Shown here: positions 33,444 to 45,911 of the stretch, piece by piece
Layout of the letters: each line of letters opens with the position of its first letter
How positions within the stretch are numbered: position 1 is the first letter of the stretch
Origin: Psilocybe azurescens
Taxonomy: Eukaryota > Basidiomycota > Agaricomycetes > Agaricales > Agrocybaceae
Direction: 5' to 3'
Length of the DNA: 64,000 bases
Assembly (NCBI GenBank): GCA_023853785.1
Contig: JAJIRX010000598.1
Coordinates: 1 to 64,000, forward strand
Translations under genes and position numbers: made by a program
The notes under the pieces: generated by a model
What the model was told of the DNA's origin: nothing
What the model saw: the letters and a program-made list of their open reading frames with translations, nothing else
Database searches by the model: none

Positions 33444-36361
33444 TGTTAATCTGATGTGGCACATCCAGATGTTCAGCGAAGAGCTTGGCCTGTCCTGAGG
33501 TGTAACATACCTAGTATTTGACAGGAGTAATAAAGACAATTCAAATCTTCCAATGGTTCCGTGAGGCTTTGTGTTAAGAAAGAGTTGTAAATGCGCTGAG
33601 GATGTTTATCGAGTGGTGATGGTTTGAAGCTAAGGAGCGTGAGTATGGTGGCTCAAGGAAGACAGGAAAGAATGCCGAAGCAACACGTTTCAAACTCAGC
33701 ACAACACTCAGCATCGATCATCATAACTTTTTCCCATGAACCCTTGATGGTCTCGCCATGCCGTATGGTCGGATTCCTGCACAGACCAGCCTCATTGCGT
33801 GGATTCGACACTTACTCATACGTAAAACACGCTGCTTTTTCGGAAATCTTTGGCAGCATCATGCACCAATACAGCACAGGCGGGCAAGCAGAGGAGGGTG
33901 AGGGTTGACACGACTCATGGAATTCCGAGCTGCCATGAGCCATCGCGCAGTCAGCCAATCTAGAAGCAATCACCATGCGGTAGTTCTGGGCCAGAATCAA
34001 AGGTCCGCGGGTATCGCAATCCGTTGTGTTGGAACCCGGCTAGAATTAGGAAGGGTGAACCCAACTATTCGGAGTGGGCGTCTATCTGTCCTGTACTCAG
34101 CCTCGTTCTTTCCTGATCTGTATTGGTTCTTTCTCCCGCCGGACCGCCGGATCTGTCAAGTGGAAGAATCATTCATGCAACCTCCACCCTTTGCCCATCG
34201 AGAAAACCCAAGTGTAATGTCGAGATCGATCACCAACCCAATTTAAACCCAAGAGGTCTCAAGACTGGGATAAAATGCGGGAAAACAGCCTCAGATCGCC
34301 GAGGTAGGGGCACTCTCATGCATTTTATCAGTGCTATCTATCAGCCATAAGTTCTGTTTGTAAGTATCGACAGATCTGCAATGTTTTATGAGGCAGTGAG
34401 GTGAGCTCTCAAAGTCAAGGATGACCAAGCAAAGAAGGTATCGTTCGTGGGCCTCGCTATCCCATTGGGTATAGCCTCTACGTAAATGTCAAGAAATGAC
34501 ATCAGCAGCTTAAGTAGAGATTGTCTATTTTGCGTGTTATCATTCTGAACTGTTGGAATGCTTATCATGAGTCCGGGAATTTTGTTCCTGGACCAATCAT
34601 ACAATTGCCGCTCCATTTCTTTCCTCAACTCCTTGAGGATGTCTTAATTAATCTGGAATTACATCCTATGAATATGATGGAGACCCTGAACTCTTAAATC
34701 TGTACTCAACTATTTAGTCGACTATATTGTCAATGACCTTTCGTCACTCCGCGGTAAAGAAGAGACGACGTTACGTCGAAATGCGAAATGGAGCCAGGAA
34801 CCAGGATCAGATACAATAGAAATGTTTACAGGGCATTCCCCATTCAGTCGAAGTCAGGTATACCTTCGAAAATTGAATTACAATCCATGTCAACCCCAAA
34901 GTAGTCTCCAACTCGGAGAAAACTGACCACTCCATGTAGAGAGTACCGAAGTAGAAGTGACATTGAAACTTGTTTGAAAGACGAATCTATCGTCTTGATA
35001 TGTTATCAATGACACTCAAAAACACGAACTGCACCGCTTCACTGGCTCAGTTGTGGCTCAGGCAACTCACGAGAGAGTCAAACGTCTATTAATAGAAAAC
35101 AGTGTTCCATCGTTCAACGGACTTACACGGACTTATAATGGGTTAACTTAGGCATGTCAGCAATATCAAATTGTCCTCGTGTCATAGTCCATGCTGTTCG
35201 TCAACATCCAACCAACGTCAACCCACCACATTCCAGATTTCTTTTTCATGTATAACGAAATGCAACGAAACTTGAACCTGAATCTTGTCATGTCATTATA
35301 TTCAATTTTCTATGAACAATCCAACGCACTTATCTAAGGGCATTTGCCAATTCGGCGTTTCCGAACCGATTTCGAACGCTTGATTGTCTTCATTTCACCG
35401 ACCCTTGTCCTTACTTGTGATAAAGCAACTTACGTAGGTTGCTCTACATTCCTGAAACGTCGTTGGAGATGGGGTTGCCGTAGATCATACCTTGTTTCTG
35501 TGACGGAAATCTGTTGGAGCCCTGCGGGCTGACAGTTATTCTGATCTTCCCGAGTTTCGACCGGACTTTCCGATGAGGCATGCGCTCTATTCTATCATCT
35601 ATCATACTCGAATACGTCCCTCAGCCTACTGTCTATTCTCTGACGTTGTTTTTTCGGTCATGTTACCCCATGGGCCATCACCGCAAAGCACGTCATACAC
35701 GGAGGAATACACCTATCACCGGAACCGAGCTGCTCAAATGTACAAATGTACAATCATAACTATAGGACGTGTCGTAACGAAGGTATGTATGATCGGGGTA
35801 GCCTTATCCTAGGAGGCCATCCTATCTGACGAAGTCTCCCAATCCTTTTGCCTTGGTCTCAAATTTATCATCGATGATCCTCAGATAAACTGCCCATTGT
35901 CATTTCTTCGTAGCTTCTCGCCTGCTTAGGGGGGTTTGGTAACCGTTAGAAAGCCCTGAGTTTACAAACAAGCACAGAAACAAATTCTATTTGGAGACGC
36001 CAAGTTGTGGGCAGATTTGGGTCAAAACTTTCGCGTACGTAAAATTCCCTCATGCAAATTGATGAACTTGGCTTACTTCCCTGGCTGCATCAATGTGATC
36101 ATAGTCATTGATCAATGCGAAGTTTCGATGCTCGTTCCTTTCCTCCAGTGTGCTTCTGATGTTTGCATCATCAGGCGCGCATGATATAGCTATCTACAGG
36201 GACCTATTCTCCATGTTAGCGTTACAAAGCAGCTTCCAGGACAAGCTTTTGCTTATTCGGATACACAATCCTGAACTACGTGCCTTTTATAGCCATCATA
36301 TCTAACTGCCTGTCAATTTCACCTGACGCAGTCCGAACTACAAGTATTCTAGCTGGAGGAT
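33444..36361. other. Long gene-poor interval
   Basis: Nearly 3 kb without a supported gene, repeat or RNA. Open frames of up to about 110 codons (for example 33905-34246 plus and 34386-34628 minus) have no recognisable motif and no family context. Confidence 0.35.
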
Positions 36362-36369
36362 TATAAAAG
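36362..36369 (+). promoter_or_regulatory. TATA box of the HsbA gene
   Basis: TATAAAAG, about 55 nt upstream of the ATG at 36422. Confidence 0.5.
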
Positions 36370-36421
36370 GATGAAGACGGTCCTTCAATAGTGTTCAACT
36401 TACCTACAACATCATAGCTTT

Positions 36422-37150
36422 ATGAAGTTCTCGTCCAAATTCATTCAAGCTGTTCGCTCCTCAGTCGTCTCCGTCACCCTCACACTCACGGTCGCTGATG
36501 TAGAATTGGCTATTGCGACTATCACCTCCAAAACAAAAAATCTTTGCCAAGCCATTTTTAATTTCCCCCGAATCAGATGGTTTTCTGACCAATTCATTGG
36601 TATGTTCCCAATTGTCTTGTAGCTCCCTTCCTCTGAATCATATCAATGTCGAGGCAATTCACGTGGACGCAGTCAACCTTCGTTCTTCGATCGAAAAAGA
36701 GACCCCTGATGTGAACGTAGGCCACACGCTATCCATCTCTCCTTATGTCTTGAACTACACAGCAGGGAATCACCCCTATACCAGTCACCGAAGCCGATGG
36801 AAAAGTAATTTTGTCGGCTATGAAAACCTGCAGCCTATTATCATCGACGCTCTCGATCAGATTGTATCGAAGAAAGCAGTTTTTCAATCTCTTTCAATTG
36901 GTGGTGCCATTTCCCTTATCAGACAAGACCTTGACCATTTTAAATAGAGTACCGTCCAAGTAGGAACTTCCATGGCTTCGTTTGCACTGGTCAGTATTCT
37001 TTCGCGTTTCGTCGTCGCCTCTGCTACCCACTCAATCGATTTATACGTTTAATAATATGCCACATATCTCCTGGCCTAGTTATCGCCGCCACCGTTATCA
37101 AGACTGACGTGGATGCTGCATTAGAGAGAGCTATTATAGCGTACTCTTAA
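36422..37150 (+). pseudogene. Hydrophobic surface-binding protein A (HsbA) family, broken
   Basis: Secreted cell-surface protein family that binds hydrophobic surfaces in fungi. The gene opens with a signal-peptide-like MKFSSKFIQAVRSSVVSVTL, then ATITSKTKNLCQAIFNFP. Three introns (36600-36653, 36717-36772, 36990-37079) fit the frame. Family landmarks are AIHVDAVNLRSSIEKETPDV, ITPIPVTEADGKVILSAM, LQPIIIDALDQIVSKKAVFQ, SIGGAISLIRQDLDHF and the end VDAALERAIIAYS at 37150. Lesions: one extra C in 36565-36569, a 1-nt loss near 36823-36826, and an in-frame TAG at 36945-36947. The nonsense codon is not an indel, so real inactivation is plausible. The TATA box is intact. Confidence 0.75.
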
Positions 37151-37523
37151 GGCTCAATGAAGATTGTCAGCCGTACGTGCTCAATTAAGAGTTTGAAATC
37201 AGTTCCGTTCTTTGACATTGTAATTGCAAAAGATAGCGTCACGACCTGATCATAAACAGAATACGGGCGCTTTTGTGAAGTTTAAAATGTGGCGTGGGTT
37301 TGTGTGGGACACGGTTTAACTTAATGGACGCGACGCGAATCAATGTCATGTGATGTCTAATGTCGCGAGATGTCGCCATCCAAGCACCATCGTCTATCAT
37401 TACTTGCTTTCTGGGCAACAGATGAGTGACGCCAACCGCACAATGCCTTCGTACATCGAGCATCCTAGCTTTTCTCCACTTTTCTACCTTCTTCTTTTAC
37501 TCCGTAAAAGAACTGTGAACAAC

Positions 37524-38443
37524 ATGGACACTCTCCCCGCTGAACTCCATGCCTATATCTGTCAGTTTGCTTGCGAAGACGATGGTGCCACTATTCGAGT
37601 TCTCAGCAGTGTCTCGAAATACCTTAACCAAGTGACAAAGCCGTATCTTTTCCGCAACGTTTCTGCAATTGGAATTCCACAGATTGTGGCCCTTTTGGAA
37701 CGACTAGACTCTACGCCTAGCACTATGCGGCACGTAGAACATCTATTTTTATCCGACGCTCCGTTCAAAGGCTCCTCATCGACCCCAAATTTGCCTCCCA
37801 CACGGCTCACCGATCACGAAATTCGTTGCCTCAATCGGCTCATCGCGCTCTCAGCGCCTAGCTTAAAAATTTCTCCTTCATCGCCACATCTCCCTTTTCG
37901 AGCACTTCGCTCATAGCTCGCATATTCAGGACGTCATTTCCATTCCTGGTGAAACTCACGATTTCTGGGTTCTACCCGTTCCCGTCGACTACAGGACACT
38001 TCCCTTTGTTAAAGGATCTTCATCTCGATGGGAATAGAAACCCACATGGTTTATTCCAGATGTCGATGTTGGAGGATGCATGTCCGTCGCTGCAAAATCT
38101 AAAGATAACAGGGCTTGGAGCAGCTGGTTCATTCGTTGTCGAGCTCGAGGAAGCGCTATCCGGTGGAAAACTCTGGGACGAGAATACGGACTACATGGTA
38201 CCCATACACCTTCCTTCTCAGCTTCGACAAATCACGCTGCAGGCTGGACCAGTGCCCGTCGTATCGGGTTCAAGAGACAACGCGGCGACAAAGGATCATT
38301 TTTTAATGAAGCGTCTACAATCTCTGAAGACCATCTCATCATCCGGAAGGGAATACAGTGCGTGTGTTTCAGTGCTGGAGCGTAGTGTGATGCCTTCCTC
38401 ACTTGATGAATTTCGGTTGGAATGGAAGGCTAGGTGGTTTTAG
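37524..38443 (+). CDS. F-box-like protein (1-nt frame break)
   Basis: Starts MDTLPAELHAYICQFACEDD; the L-P-x-E-L-x-x-x-I pattern plus VSKYLNQVTKPYLFRNVS resembles the N-terminal F-box-like region of agaricomycete F-box/LRR proteins, which act as substrate receptors of SCF ubiquitin ligases. Downstream leucine-rich stretches include KLTISGFYPF, LKDLHLDGN and CPSLQNLKITGLG. The frame breaks at the A run 37865-37869 (five A; six would join SAPSLKNFSF smoothly) and continues to 38443. An upstream in-frame start exists within the 100 nt before 37524, but the protein-like start is at 37524. Unique in the window; no intron seen. Confidence 0.6.
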
Positions 38444-38993
38444 CATGTAGCTTGTTGAAATGGATTCTTCTCTACATATCCTATTCCATTCCTGCGCATA
38501 TAGATTACTGTATCCTTCTTAATTTAAATACATTGAACATACATTGGCTTGGCCAGTAAAACAGTTGTATGACGTATGATTTCACCACTATTCGGTTTAT
38601 TTCGGCCGGACATAACTCGTCATCTAAGTTGCTTCAAATTAATTCTCCGATTGAAAGACCTGGTTGTTATTAATAGATTGCCTCTTCCCCTCAACTAGCA
38701 CCTTCGTCCAAACTTCGTCTCTTGATATCGACTGTTTGCACTCGAAATCCCACAACCTACTTCCATTCTAGAATCCCAAGCCTATATCTCTGCCTCCTAG
38801 ACAGGACGTAACACCAGGACAGTCTTGGACATTCCCACCCTTGTATCAATATTAGTAAGAATAGCGCATGGAAGGCGTTCCGATTCGGCCGTGGCTATAA
38901 AAAATTGAAATAAATACAGACCTTGCGGGACGGCGTATATGCCTTCCCCTCACGCCGTATCGTGCTTGTTGGTGCACTTCCACGGTAGCCACC
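38444..38993. other. Intergenic with MFS promoter
   Basis: Contains a TATA-like TATAAAAA at 38896-38903, about 90 nt upstream of the next start codon. Nothing else recognised. Confidence 0.4.
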
Positions 38994-40889
38994 ATGACCA
39001 CGCCATCGACCCCTACGACGACGATCATCACCGAGGTCTCAGGGTCGCAGACAATGGATAAAAAGGAGGTTGACGACAAACTAGAGCTTGTAGAGTCTGT
39101 GGATTCAGAATTTGAGTTTACGAAGGATTTCGGTTTCCTTCCTATCCCTAAACATCTGCGATATAACCCAGCAAAACCCCCCTCATTTTGGTTTGCTATT
39201 GAATATCGCCTTCGGTTTCGCCAGTACATTCAGTAAGCATCCTATAATCAAGGGGCTCTACCAAATATCTCATGAAATCGCATCGCAGTCGTTGCCAATC
39301 TGTATTACTGTCAACCCCTATTAAGTGTGTAAATCACTCGCCCATGATTCTCGATAAAAATCTGACCTTCTTTAGTTCAGTTGTCGATAGCCTTCGATGT
39401 CACGTATGGAGAGGTATCTATGTCAGTACGAATTCCGTTTGTTCTCCGTATTCAGAGATTTGAAACGCCCAAACTAGAATACCAACAGTGGTTCAGGCGG
39501 GGTGAGCATGCTAGCAGGCTTACATTTTCCAGTTGATTAACGTGTGGCGCCAGTTATGCGACAGGCTTGGTACTCATATCACCTCTCGGAGACCTTCTGC
39601 GTCGTAGACAGTTGATACTGTGTATCGTCGCAATATCGACATCGTTGACGATCGGACTCGCAGTAACCAACAATCTTGTCGTTTTTGAGGTGCTGTCCTT
39701 CCTCGTAGGAGCAGTGACCGTCACCCCTCAGATCCTCGTTCCGCTTGCCGCCGATCTGGCTCCTGAAAAGCGTCGTGCATCTGCTATTGCTATGGTCCTG
39801 TCTGGACTTCTTTTGGCATCCTCATGGCCCGTGTTTTGGCTGGTGTTATAGCAGAATTTAGATCGTGGAGGGTGGTCTATTATTTTGCTATCGGAGTCCA
39901 ATCGTTGGTACTGGTAGGGTCCTATTTGATGCTCCCAGACTACCCGTCGAAGAACAACGACCTATCATACTTTCGAATTCTTTGGACAATGGGGAAGTTT
40001 GCGGTCACAGAGCCGATCCTTATTCAAGCTTGTCTTATCAACTTGGGCTCAAGCGCATGCTTCAGTAACTTTTGGGTTACGTTGACCTTCTTGCTCGGCG
40101 GTCCGCCATATAACTATTCCACGTATGACACCTCGAATAATGGATGTCGATGATGACTTATCAGTTTCTTACAGCTTGGTCATTGGCCTCTTTGGTCTAG
40201 TAGGTATGGCGGGCGTAGCAATGAGTCCTGTCGTCGGACACGTCATCGACCGACTGGTTCCTTGGTATGCGTCGTTGTTCGGCGTCATTATGCTTATACT
40301 CTTCCAGAGCATTCAGACTGGAGCAGGCGGCATTAGTGTTGCTGCGGTCATCATTGCTACGTTTGGCCTCGATATTTTCCGCCAAATGCTCCAGGTGTCT
40401 CTGACGACTGCTATCTTCGGGTAAGCACATCCATGTCATCCATTTCAAAATATCCGTTGACGTGGGTATTTGTCCTACAGAATTTCGGCATCTGCTCGCG
40501 CTAGGTTGAATGCTGTCTCTATTCTCTCGGTGTGGAATATTCCACGCTTTTCTGGGACGAAGCAAGGCTCTAATCGGAATAACTCTTTGTAGATTTTCAT
40601 TGGACAAGTCATGGGAACCTCAGTCGGTACTCACATATTCGTCAAATTTGGCTGGCGCGCCAGTGCTGCATTTGCTATGGGGCTCTACGGATGGCAGTTT
40701 TTCATTCTCCTTATCCGGGGGCCACACTGCAAGCGATACACATGGTTCGGATACGAAGGCGGCCTCGAGGCTCGAAAAAGCGTTGTGAGAGAGCGAGAGC
40801 AATTAGAGCAGGAGGAAAAAGACAGGCAAAATGAGACGCCCTCCCAACAGCCGCAGGATGATAAAAGAGAAAAAGGGCGAAAGCGTTGA
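38994..40889 (+). CDS. MFS transporter (second, DHA1-like)
   Basis: Proton-coupled membrane transporter. Start MTTPSTPTTTIITEVSGSQ; the N-terminal tail leads to DFGFLPIPKHLRY before span 1. About seven short introns. Recognisable pieces: ANLYYCQPLL, ATGLVLISPLGDLLRRRQ (motif A region), VTVTPQILVPLAADLAPEKR, ARVLAGVIAEFRSWRVVYYF, FSNFWVTLTFLLGGPPYNYS, GPHCKRYTWFGYEGG near the end and a basic C-terminal tail to 40889. Two 1-nt homopolymer errors break the frame: C run 39177-39182 (one too many) and T run 39811-39814 (one too few). Apart from these it is complete. The family contains quinolone/bacteriocin-type exporters in bacteria; the substrate here is unknown. Confidence 0.8.
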
Positions 40890-41199
40890 GCTGGACGACA
40901 AAATGGCTGTTGGGGAACGTTAGCCTGTATGCGGTGCAAACCCCTAGCTTAATACCGGTCTGCAAGGCCTGGCTAATCAGGCTAACGATGATTTTATGGT
41001 TCCCAAAGGCGACTTTTGTGAGATATCATTGCTGTACAGTATTTGATTCTTGATCTAATCCTGGCCGACTTCAGACCATGTAGTGTAGGGTAGCTAGTAG
41101 ACTGTTTGTATTTATACGAGCTTTAACTATATATTATGTCGTTCATTCGTAAGGTGTCAGGCGTGATCACGGTTCACCCCTAGACACATATTCTACTGC

Positions 41200-42462
41200 C
41201 TATTTCTCTGTATTTTCCTCACCGATGACCTGGGTATCACTTTGATTTTCTGTTCCTTCTTGAGAACGGAATCTCAGACCCGTTGAATAGCGAGTCCTTG
41301 GCCACAAGTCTCCTTCTCCAGCTGCAAGATTAACACGAGCGACCATAATTGTGGGCGCAATCCCCTGTTTCATTGCATTATCAGTTACGTGAGCAGCTTG
41401 CGAGTAGTGTAACATACTGTGATTGGTATAAGTATCGCTGCTGAATATGTTTCTAATGAGAAGAGCCGAGAATTGTCAATAGCAAAGGGCACAACGACCG
41501 CGATAGCTTGAACCAGTAAGGCAAGAGAGTACACAAATACGGACTGTACCAGTATCTCAACGACGTGCTTGAATCGTCCTCTGGATTCAGATAGTCCGTC
41601 TTTAGAGACATTGTTTATGCGGTACGCAATCAGAAATGTCGTGACAAGACTTGTTGTGGCTGAGACAAAGTATCCCGCAGATTCGATTCGGTCCACGGTT
41701 AGAGCCTGCTGGTGAGTTGGCTGTGCTTTTGTCACGAATAGAAAGATTACGGCTGATAGAAACAGACCTGTCGAGCCACGACGTATCTCAGCACATTCAC
41801 CAAGCATAGACGATGGGAACGAACCAATTTCTCCGAAGAAGAGGAACAATGGTAGGAATATAACGCGAATTGACCGGTTCCAGACGTGGAAACATCTCCA
41901 GATCTAGACGAAACATAATCTGCTTACTGGAAACTGAAGTAGGGTAGTGGTCTTACCAGTAATCCGTCAGCAAGGGTGAGCATAACGAATGCGAATATAT
42001 TATTCATGACATGGAGCCATCGGGGTAGCACCAGGAGTGCCTTGAATACCGACTCTCTCGTATCCCCATTTTTCAAGAAGAACCACTGCATGAAAGTCCA
42101 TTCGAAACTGTATTCAATAATTCCGAGAGCGTATAGCAGACTGATGGCGGATATCACCACCTTCCCTGGCGATCTCTTCCGGGTTACTATTGCAACTCAA
42201 TCAGTGCCGTTCCGTAAGAAAAGAAAGTAAAACCGACGACAAATGTACAACGTCCCGAAATAGACGATGGTGTACATCCCTATCAGGGTCAATACAGAAT
42301 CAGAGTTCCAGAGGAGTCAGCCCGTCAGATTCCCCGAATATCGCGATTCGTGTGATACGACGTACCCATCATGAAGATACCAAGCAAGGTCGCATTGAGC
42401 TGCGAATTTATATCCGCCCGCTGGATAGATACATCTGGCAATGAAGAGCCATGCGATGACAT
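41200..42462 (-). CDS. Seven-transmembrane protein, paralog D (intact)
   Basis: Start MSSHGSSLPDVSIQRADINS at 42462. Exons join as in gene C: NATLLGIFMMG/MYTIVYFGTLYIC, then TRKRSPGKVVISAISLLYAL, WTFMQWFFLKNGDTRESVFK, MLTLADGLL (intron with canonical GTAAGA donor), IWRCFHVWNRSIRVIFLPLF. The rest is TTSLVTTFLIAYRINNVSK, VVEILVQSVFVYSLALLVQA and, after the last intron, GIAPTIMVARVNLAAGEGDL, ending at 41200. No frameshift is seen. It has only moderate identity to A-C but shares all intron positions, and it is the closest relative of the relic at 4018-4533. Function unknown; multi-span membrane protein. Confidence 0.75.
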
Positions 42463-44366
42463 TTTGTTCGAGTTTTTAGTGACGCGCAGTTGAGGGAAGA
42501 TACAATGTGTCTCGTAGAGCGTCCCTGAGTATGCATGCAGATTTTAAATAAATCACAGACGCTATGTATAGACTGCCTGTACAAAAATCAACGGTGTGAG
42601 CGACGCCCGTCTTGATTGGCATCTGGCAAAGGTCATTAAACTGACCTGCGACTGTATGAGAGACAAGATAGAATGGGTAAAGATTCGCCATCATTATTGT
42701 ATCATACATTTGGGTGTCATGGTCTTTCACACACTTGAAAAATCATGGGTTGAGCTATGTTGATACAGCCAACTAATGTCTTTACCCCAGACTCCGGTGG
42801 TGGGTTGCATGAGATAATCTAGTACCCGAGTAAACTTGAACGTGATGGCATCAAAGATCATTTCAGCGGGGACGTCTCCCATCCTATGAAAATGGATGTT
42901 TGTGTCGACATCTGCCTTCCCACAGTAATCTCAATCCGCAGTGTACTCGTTTTCGACAAGCATTGTGCGAAGCCAGCATCTCTTAGAGCAGCCAGAATAG
43001 AAAAATCCTCTCCGCGCTCTACTTGTGAGGAACTATATTCTCTGTTACCCTCACCTATACCTCAGAAATTGGAAGCATTCAGATTTTGTTCCAATATTTT
43101 GGGTAGATTCATGAATGATTGATTCCGAGTTATACGATGAGGGCAACATCCAATGGAATATGTTTCGGGTAGGCACGGGCTCTATCATCGCTCGGTATTC
43201 CTACCGACCAAATTCCATGGCCATCGTCCCTGTACTTTGAAATTAGTCATGGCGTAACCGGAAGGAGTGAGATATGCGCACTTACCAGTATCGTCATTGA
43301 GCACAGGGTCAATACTGTGCTATAAGAGTACGACGCGAATCTTTGTTAAAGATCGCCAATATGTATAGGCTGCAACTTTGGTTGACACTGCACAGCAGCA
43401 TATCGAGGAAGATCACATCGCGTTTAAGTGCACAAATCGCCGTCAAAAACGCTGGCTGCCGAGAGAGTCAACATGTGTGACAGTGAGGAGAGGATATGTG
43501 AGACAGCCAGTATTGGATGAGAGCAAAAGATGACGCTCAGTCAGACAAATTGTGGGTTGAGGGCGAAAGTACTAATTTGAGGCATGTTCGGCCTGGCAGA
43601 ACGGCATACGTACCACTTACATAATAGCATTCAATCGTAACCTTATTTGTTGTGATGCGACGCACGTGAGGTCTCCGAACTTCCGCGACATTCATTGCTG
43701 CCAGGAGCCAGTTATTCTTACTCTCCTACTCTCTTGTGCAACTTTCAGGCCATTTTTTGCGTGTCCACTCAGACATGAATCTGCTGTTACTGAACTTGAG
43801 TTGACTGGCCATGCTCGGAAGCTATTACTTACAAGTACCTTTTCTCTTCTTCTAGGGAAGGAATCCAACATTCACTGGTCCCACCATTGCTTATGACCGC
43901 GCGAATGGAATTCGCACCAGTGAAGCCTTCAAATGATTATCATTTGATGTGGTGGCTTTTGTTAGAATGCATACTATTCAAACAGTTCGCCACTCAGACC
44001 CACCCTTCGATTGACATTCTCTTTGACAACAGAAAAGAAAAGTCTGCTCTCGTCTTTGCATCATTTGCAAATACTCTTTGGCCAGTACCAATCGCGCTTA
44101 AATTTGAAAACTTACAAGTACAAAGATGTTGCTGTCAATATATGACTTATAGAATGAAAGAGCCTACTCCGATGGCCTTTGACTGACCGGATGTTCAAGT
44201 TACTATCCATTCACTGGGACAAGCTCGTACCCTTCTCACATAGCTTTGAAGTTTGCCGTGACTCGCTGGTCCAACTCATATAACCCCATCATCGAGAAGG
44301 CTGCCGCGTTCAAAAAAAAAAATGTGGCTTGCCTGGCGAGTGTGTTTGGACCAAGACCAGAATCTG
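42463..44366. other. Intergenic with a possible decayed gene
   Basis: On the plus strand near 43890-44275, protein-like pieces such as PTFTGPTIAYDRANGIRTSE and KLLSIHWDKLVPFSHSFEVC are separated by shifts and stops. The second piece has an LRR-like look, similar in style to the F-box/LRR gene that follows, so a remnant of a related gene is possible. An A run of 11 lies near 44315. Nothing is recognised in 42463-43880. Confidence 0.3.
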
Positions 44367-44374
44367 TATAAAAG
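44367..44374 (+). promoter_or_regulatory. TATA box of the disrupted F-box gene
   Basis: TATAAAAG, about 93 nt upstream of the ATG at 44467. Confidence 0.45.
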
Positions 44375-44466
44375 GCTGTAAGGGAGACATATACTCACAT
44401 CACTCAAACTTCCTCCCTCACCACCTACCTTCTGCCTCTGTCATCCTGCACTGGCATTAACGACTG

Positions 44467-45326
44467 ATGTTGTCGTCATCTTCAACTGCTGCTACTGGTG
44501 CTGCTACTTCCACTTCCACGGGACAACGGCTTCACTTAGAGCTGCAGGATATGATAATCGACAAAGTCAAAAGCGAAGGTGAGCTCGCGGCACTCCGCAC
44601 GTGTCTGCTGGTTTCACGAAGCTTCCGTGACCGCGCCCTCCGTTACATCTTTAAAAGGTTTGCCTCTGCGATACACCAAAACCAAGCGGTCCTGAGCTCT
44701 GGGAGAAGCGCGTTCGGCTCCTCTCCCAGATTGCTGCCAGTACCTTGATATTCAACATACCTAATCCATTTTCGCACATACAAAAGGTGTTCTTCAGCTT
44801 TGACCTCGCACGCCTCAGTGTCTCCACCGATGAAGCCCGTGTCTCTGACCTAGCCCAGAATATCAGTGTCATTCTAGACGCAATCACAAAATATTCACAA
44901 AAGCTTCAGGAGTTCAACTTGACAAGCAATGTCGAGAATGCGCATGACCCATATTACTATTCAGACTGGGCTCAGCTGCCGCACTGCGTGCAGTCATCTT
45001 TGATCAAGCTTGCTTGCGCCCATAGGCTCAAGTCGCTTTGTCTGCAATTTATTACAAATATCCCGCGGTGCCTTTTGTGGGGTAGTACTATGTCTGAATT
45101 AGTGATATGGGGAGAGGTCGCGCCAAGGCAGAACCCACTTCTCAAGCCCTACTAGACGACGACAACGGACGTGCGCTCACCCTTCCAGCTATACAGAAAA
45201 TCGAGACAACAGTCGAAGCGCTCCCCTCTGTCATCCATCTATATCCAGGCGAAGACAGAACAGCTGGAATGTCTGTTGTGTCACTCCATTTCAACATAGA
45301 CATCTTCATCCACTTGGCAGAAACAA
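44467..45326 (+). pseudogene. F-box/LRR-like gene, 5' part, interrupted by a copia element
   Basis: Start MLSSSSTAATGAATSTSTGQ. An F-box-like segment follows: LHLELQDMIIDKVKSEGELA, LRTCLLVSRSFRDRALRYIF. Leucine-rich stretches come next. Two 1-nt homopolymer differences (A run 44653-44656, C run 45147-45149) shift the frame; otherwise coding continues up to the target site, ending FNIDIFIHLAET at 45326. The copia element then starts at 45327. The gene resumes at 50819 in exactly the same frame when one copy of the 5-bp duplication is removed, so the empty allele would be continuous. With the insertion the protein is truncated. Likely a substrate receptor of an SCF ligase before disruption. Confidence 0.75.
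45322..45326 (+). repeat. Target-site duplication, left copy (AACAA)
   Basis: AACAA directly before the TG of the 5' LTR; matches 50814-50818 after the CA of the 3' LTR. Five bp is the usual copia duplication length. Confidence 0.9.
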
Positions 45327-45798
45327 TGTTAGTTTTTGTGATTAAACACTTTGTTTCTAATGTTCTACACTTGATATTTGGACTTGTACAAATGGACACT
45401 TAGTTAGAATTCGCTCTTTTCGGTGTTTTTGCACACTGTTCTGTTAATAACTTTTTGTAGAGTAAAGTTATTCAAATTCTGATCACTGATCCGGAATCCC
45501 CTCGTTGAGACGGTTCCGGTGATATATAATTTATCCCGTAATTATAGGTTTGGTGTTTTGACGCCAATATTGTGGACACCTATAGTCACGCCCTCGCCAT
45601 TTTTAGACACTTAGCCATGTAAAAGACCAGTATTCCTACTATGTCTGAGGAAACAAAGACACTAGAACAAGATTTGGAGTCTACAGAAGCAATTTACTAT
45701 TTTCACTCATACTTGTCATTGTTGCGCATTTGAGATTTGACTCTATTGTTACTCATCAGTATAGCTACTGATTTGTGCATTATTGTCTATTTCTAACA
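45327..45798 (+). repeat. 5' LTR of copia copy 2 (472 bp)
   Basis: Begins TGTTAG and ends CTAACA. Compared with the 3' LTR: TTATCCCG against TTGTCACG (two substitutions), GACGCCAAT against GACGCAAT, and CGCCCTCGC against CGCCTCGC (two 1-nt indels). Confidence 0.95.
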
Positions 45799-45812
45799 GG
45801 TTATGGGCCCCG
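45799..45812 (+). promoter_or_regulatory. Candidate primer binding site of copia copy 2
   Basis: GGTTATGGGCCCCG follows the LTR directly. Apart from one base it matches the complement of the anticodon region of an initiator methionine tRNA (GGTTATGAGCCC expected), the half-tRNA priming mode known for copia itself. Copy 1 has the same motif (minus strand, 2773-2786). The tRNA assignment is an inference. Confidence 0.45.
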
Positions 45813-45911
45813 GGCTTTAAACTTGGCAAAACATTGATTAAGTCTATTGCTGTCTGATACTAGACTAGTTGGATCCTTGAAACAACACTTGACATTTGAA
45901 CTTGTTGCAAA

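Noticed and set aside
36422..37150. Class 3 lipase
   Set aside because: A GGAISL stretch briefly suggested a lipase elbow, but there is no G-x-S-x-G, and the exon series fits HsbA from signal peptide to C-terminus.
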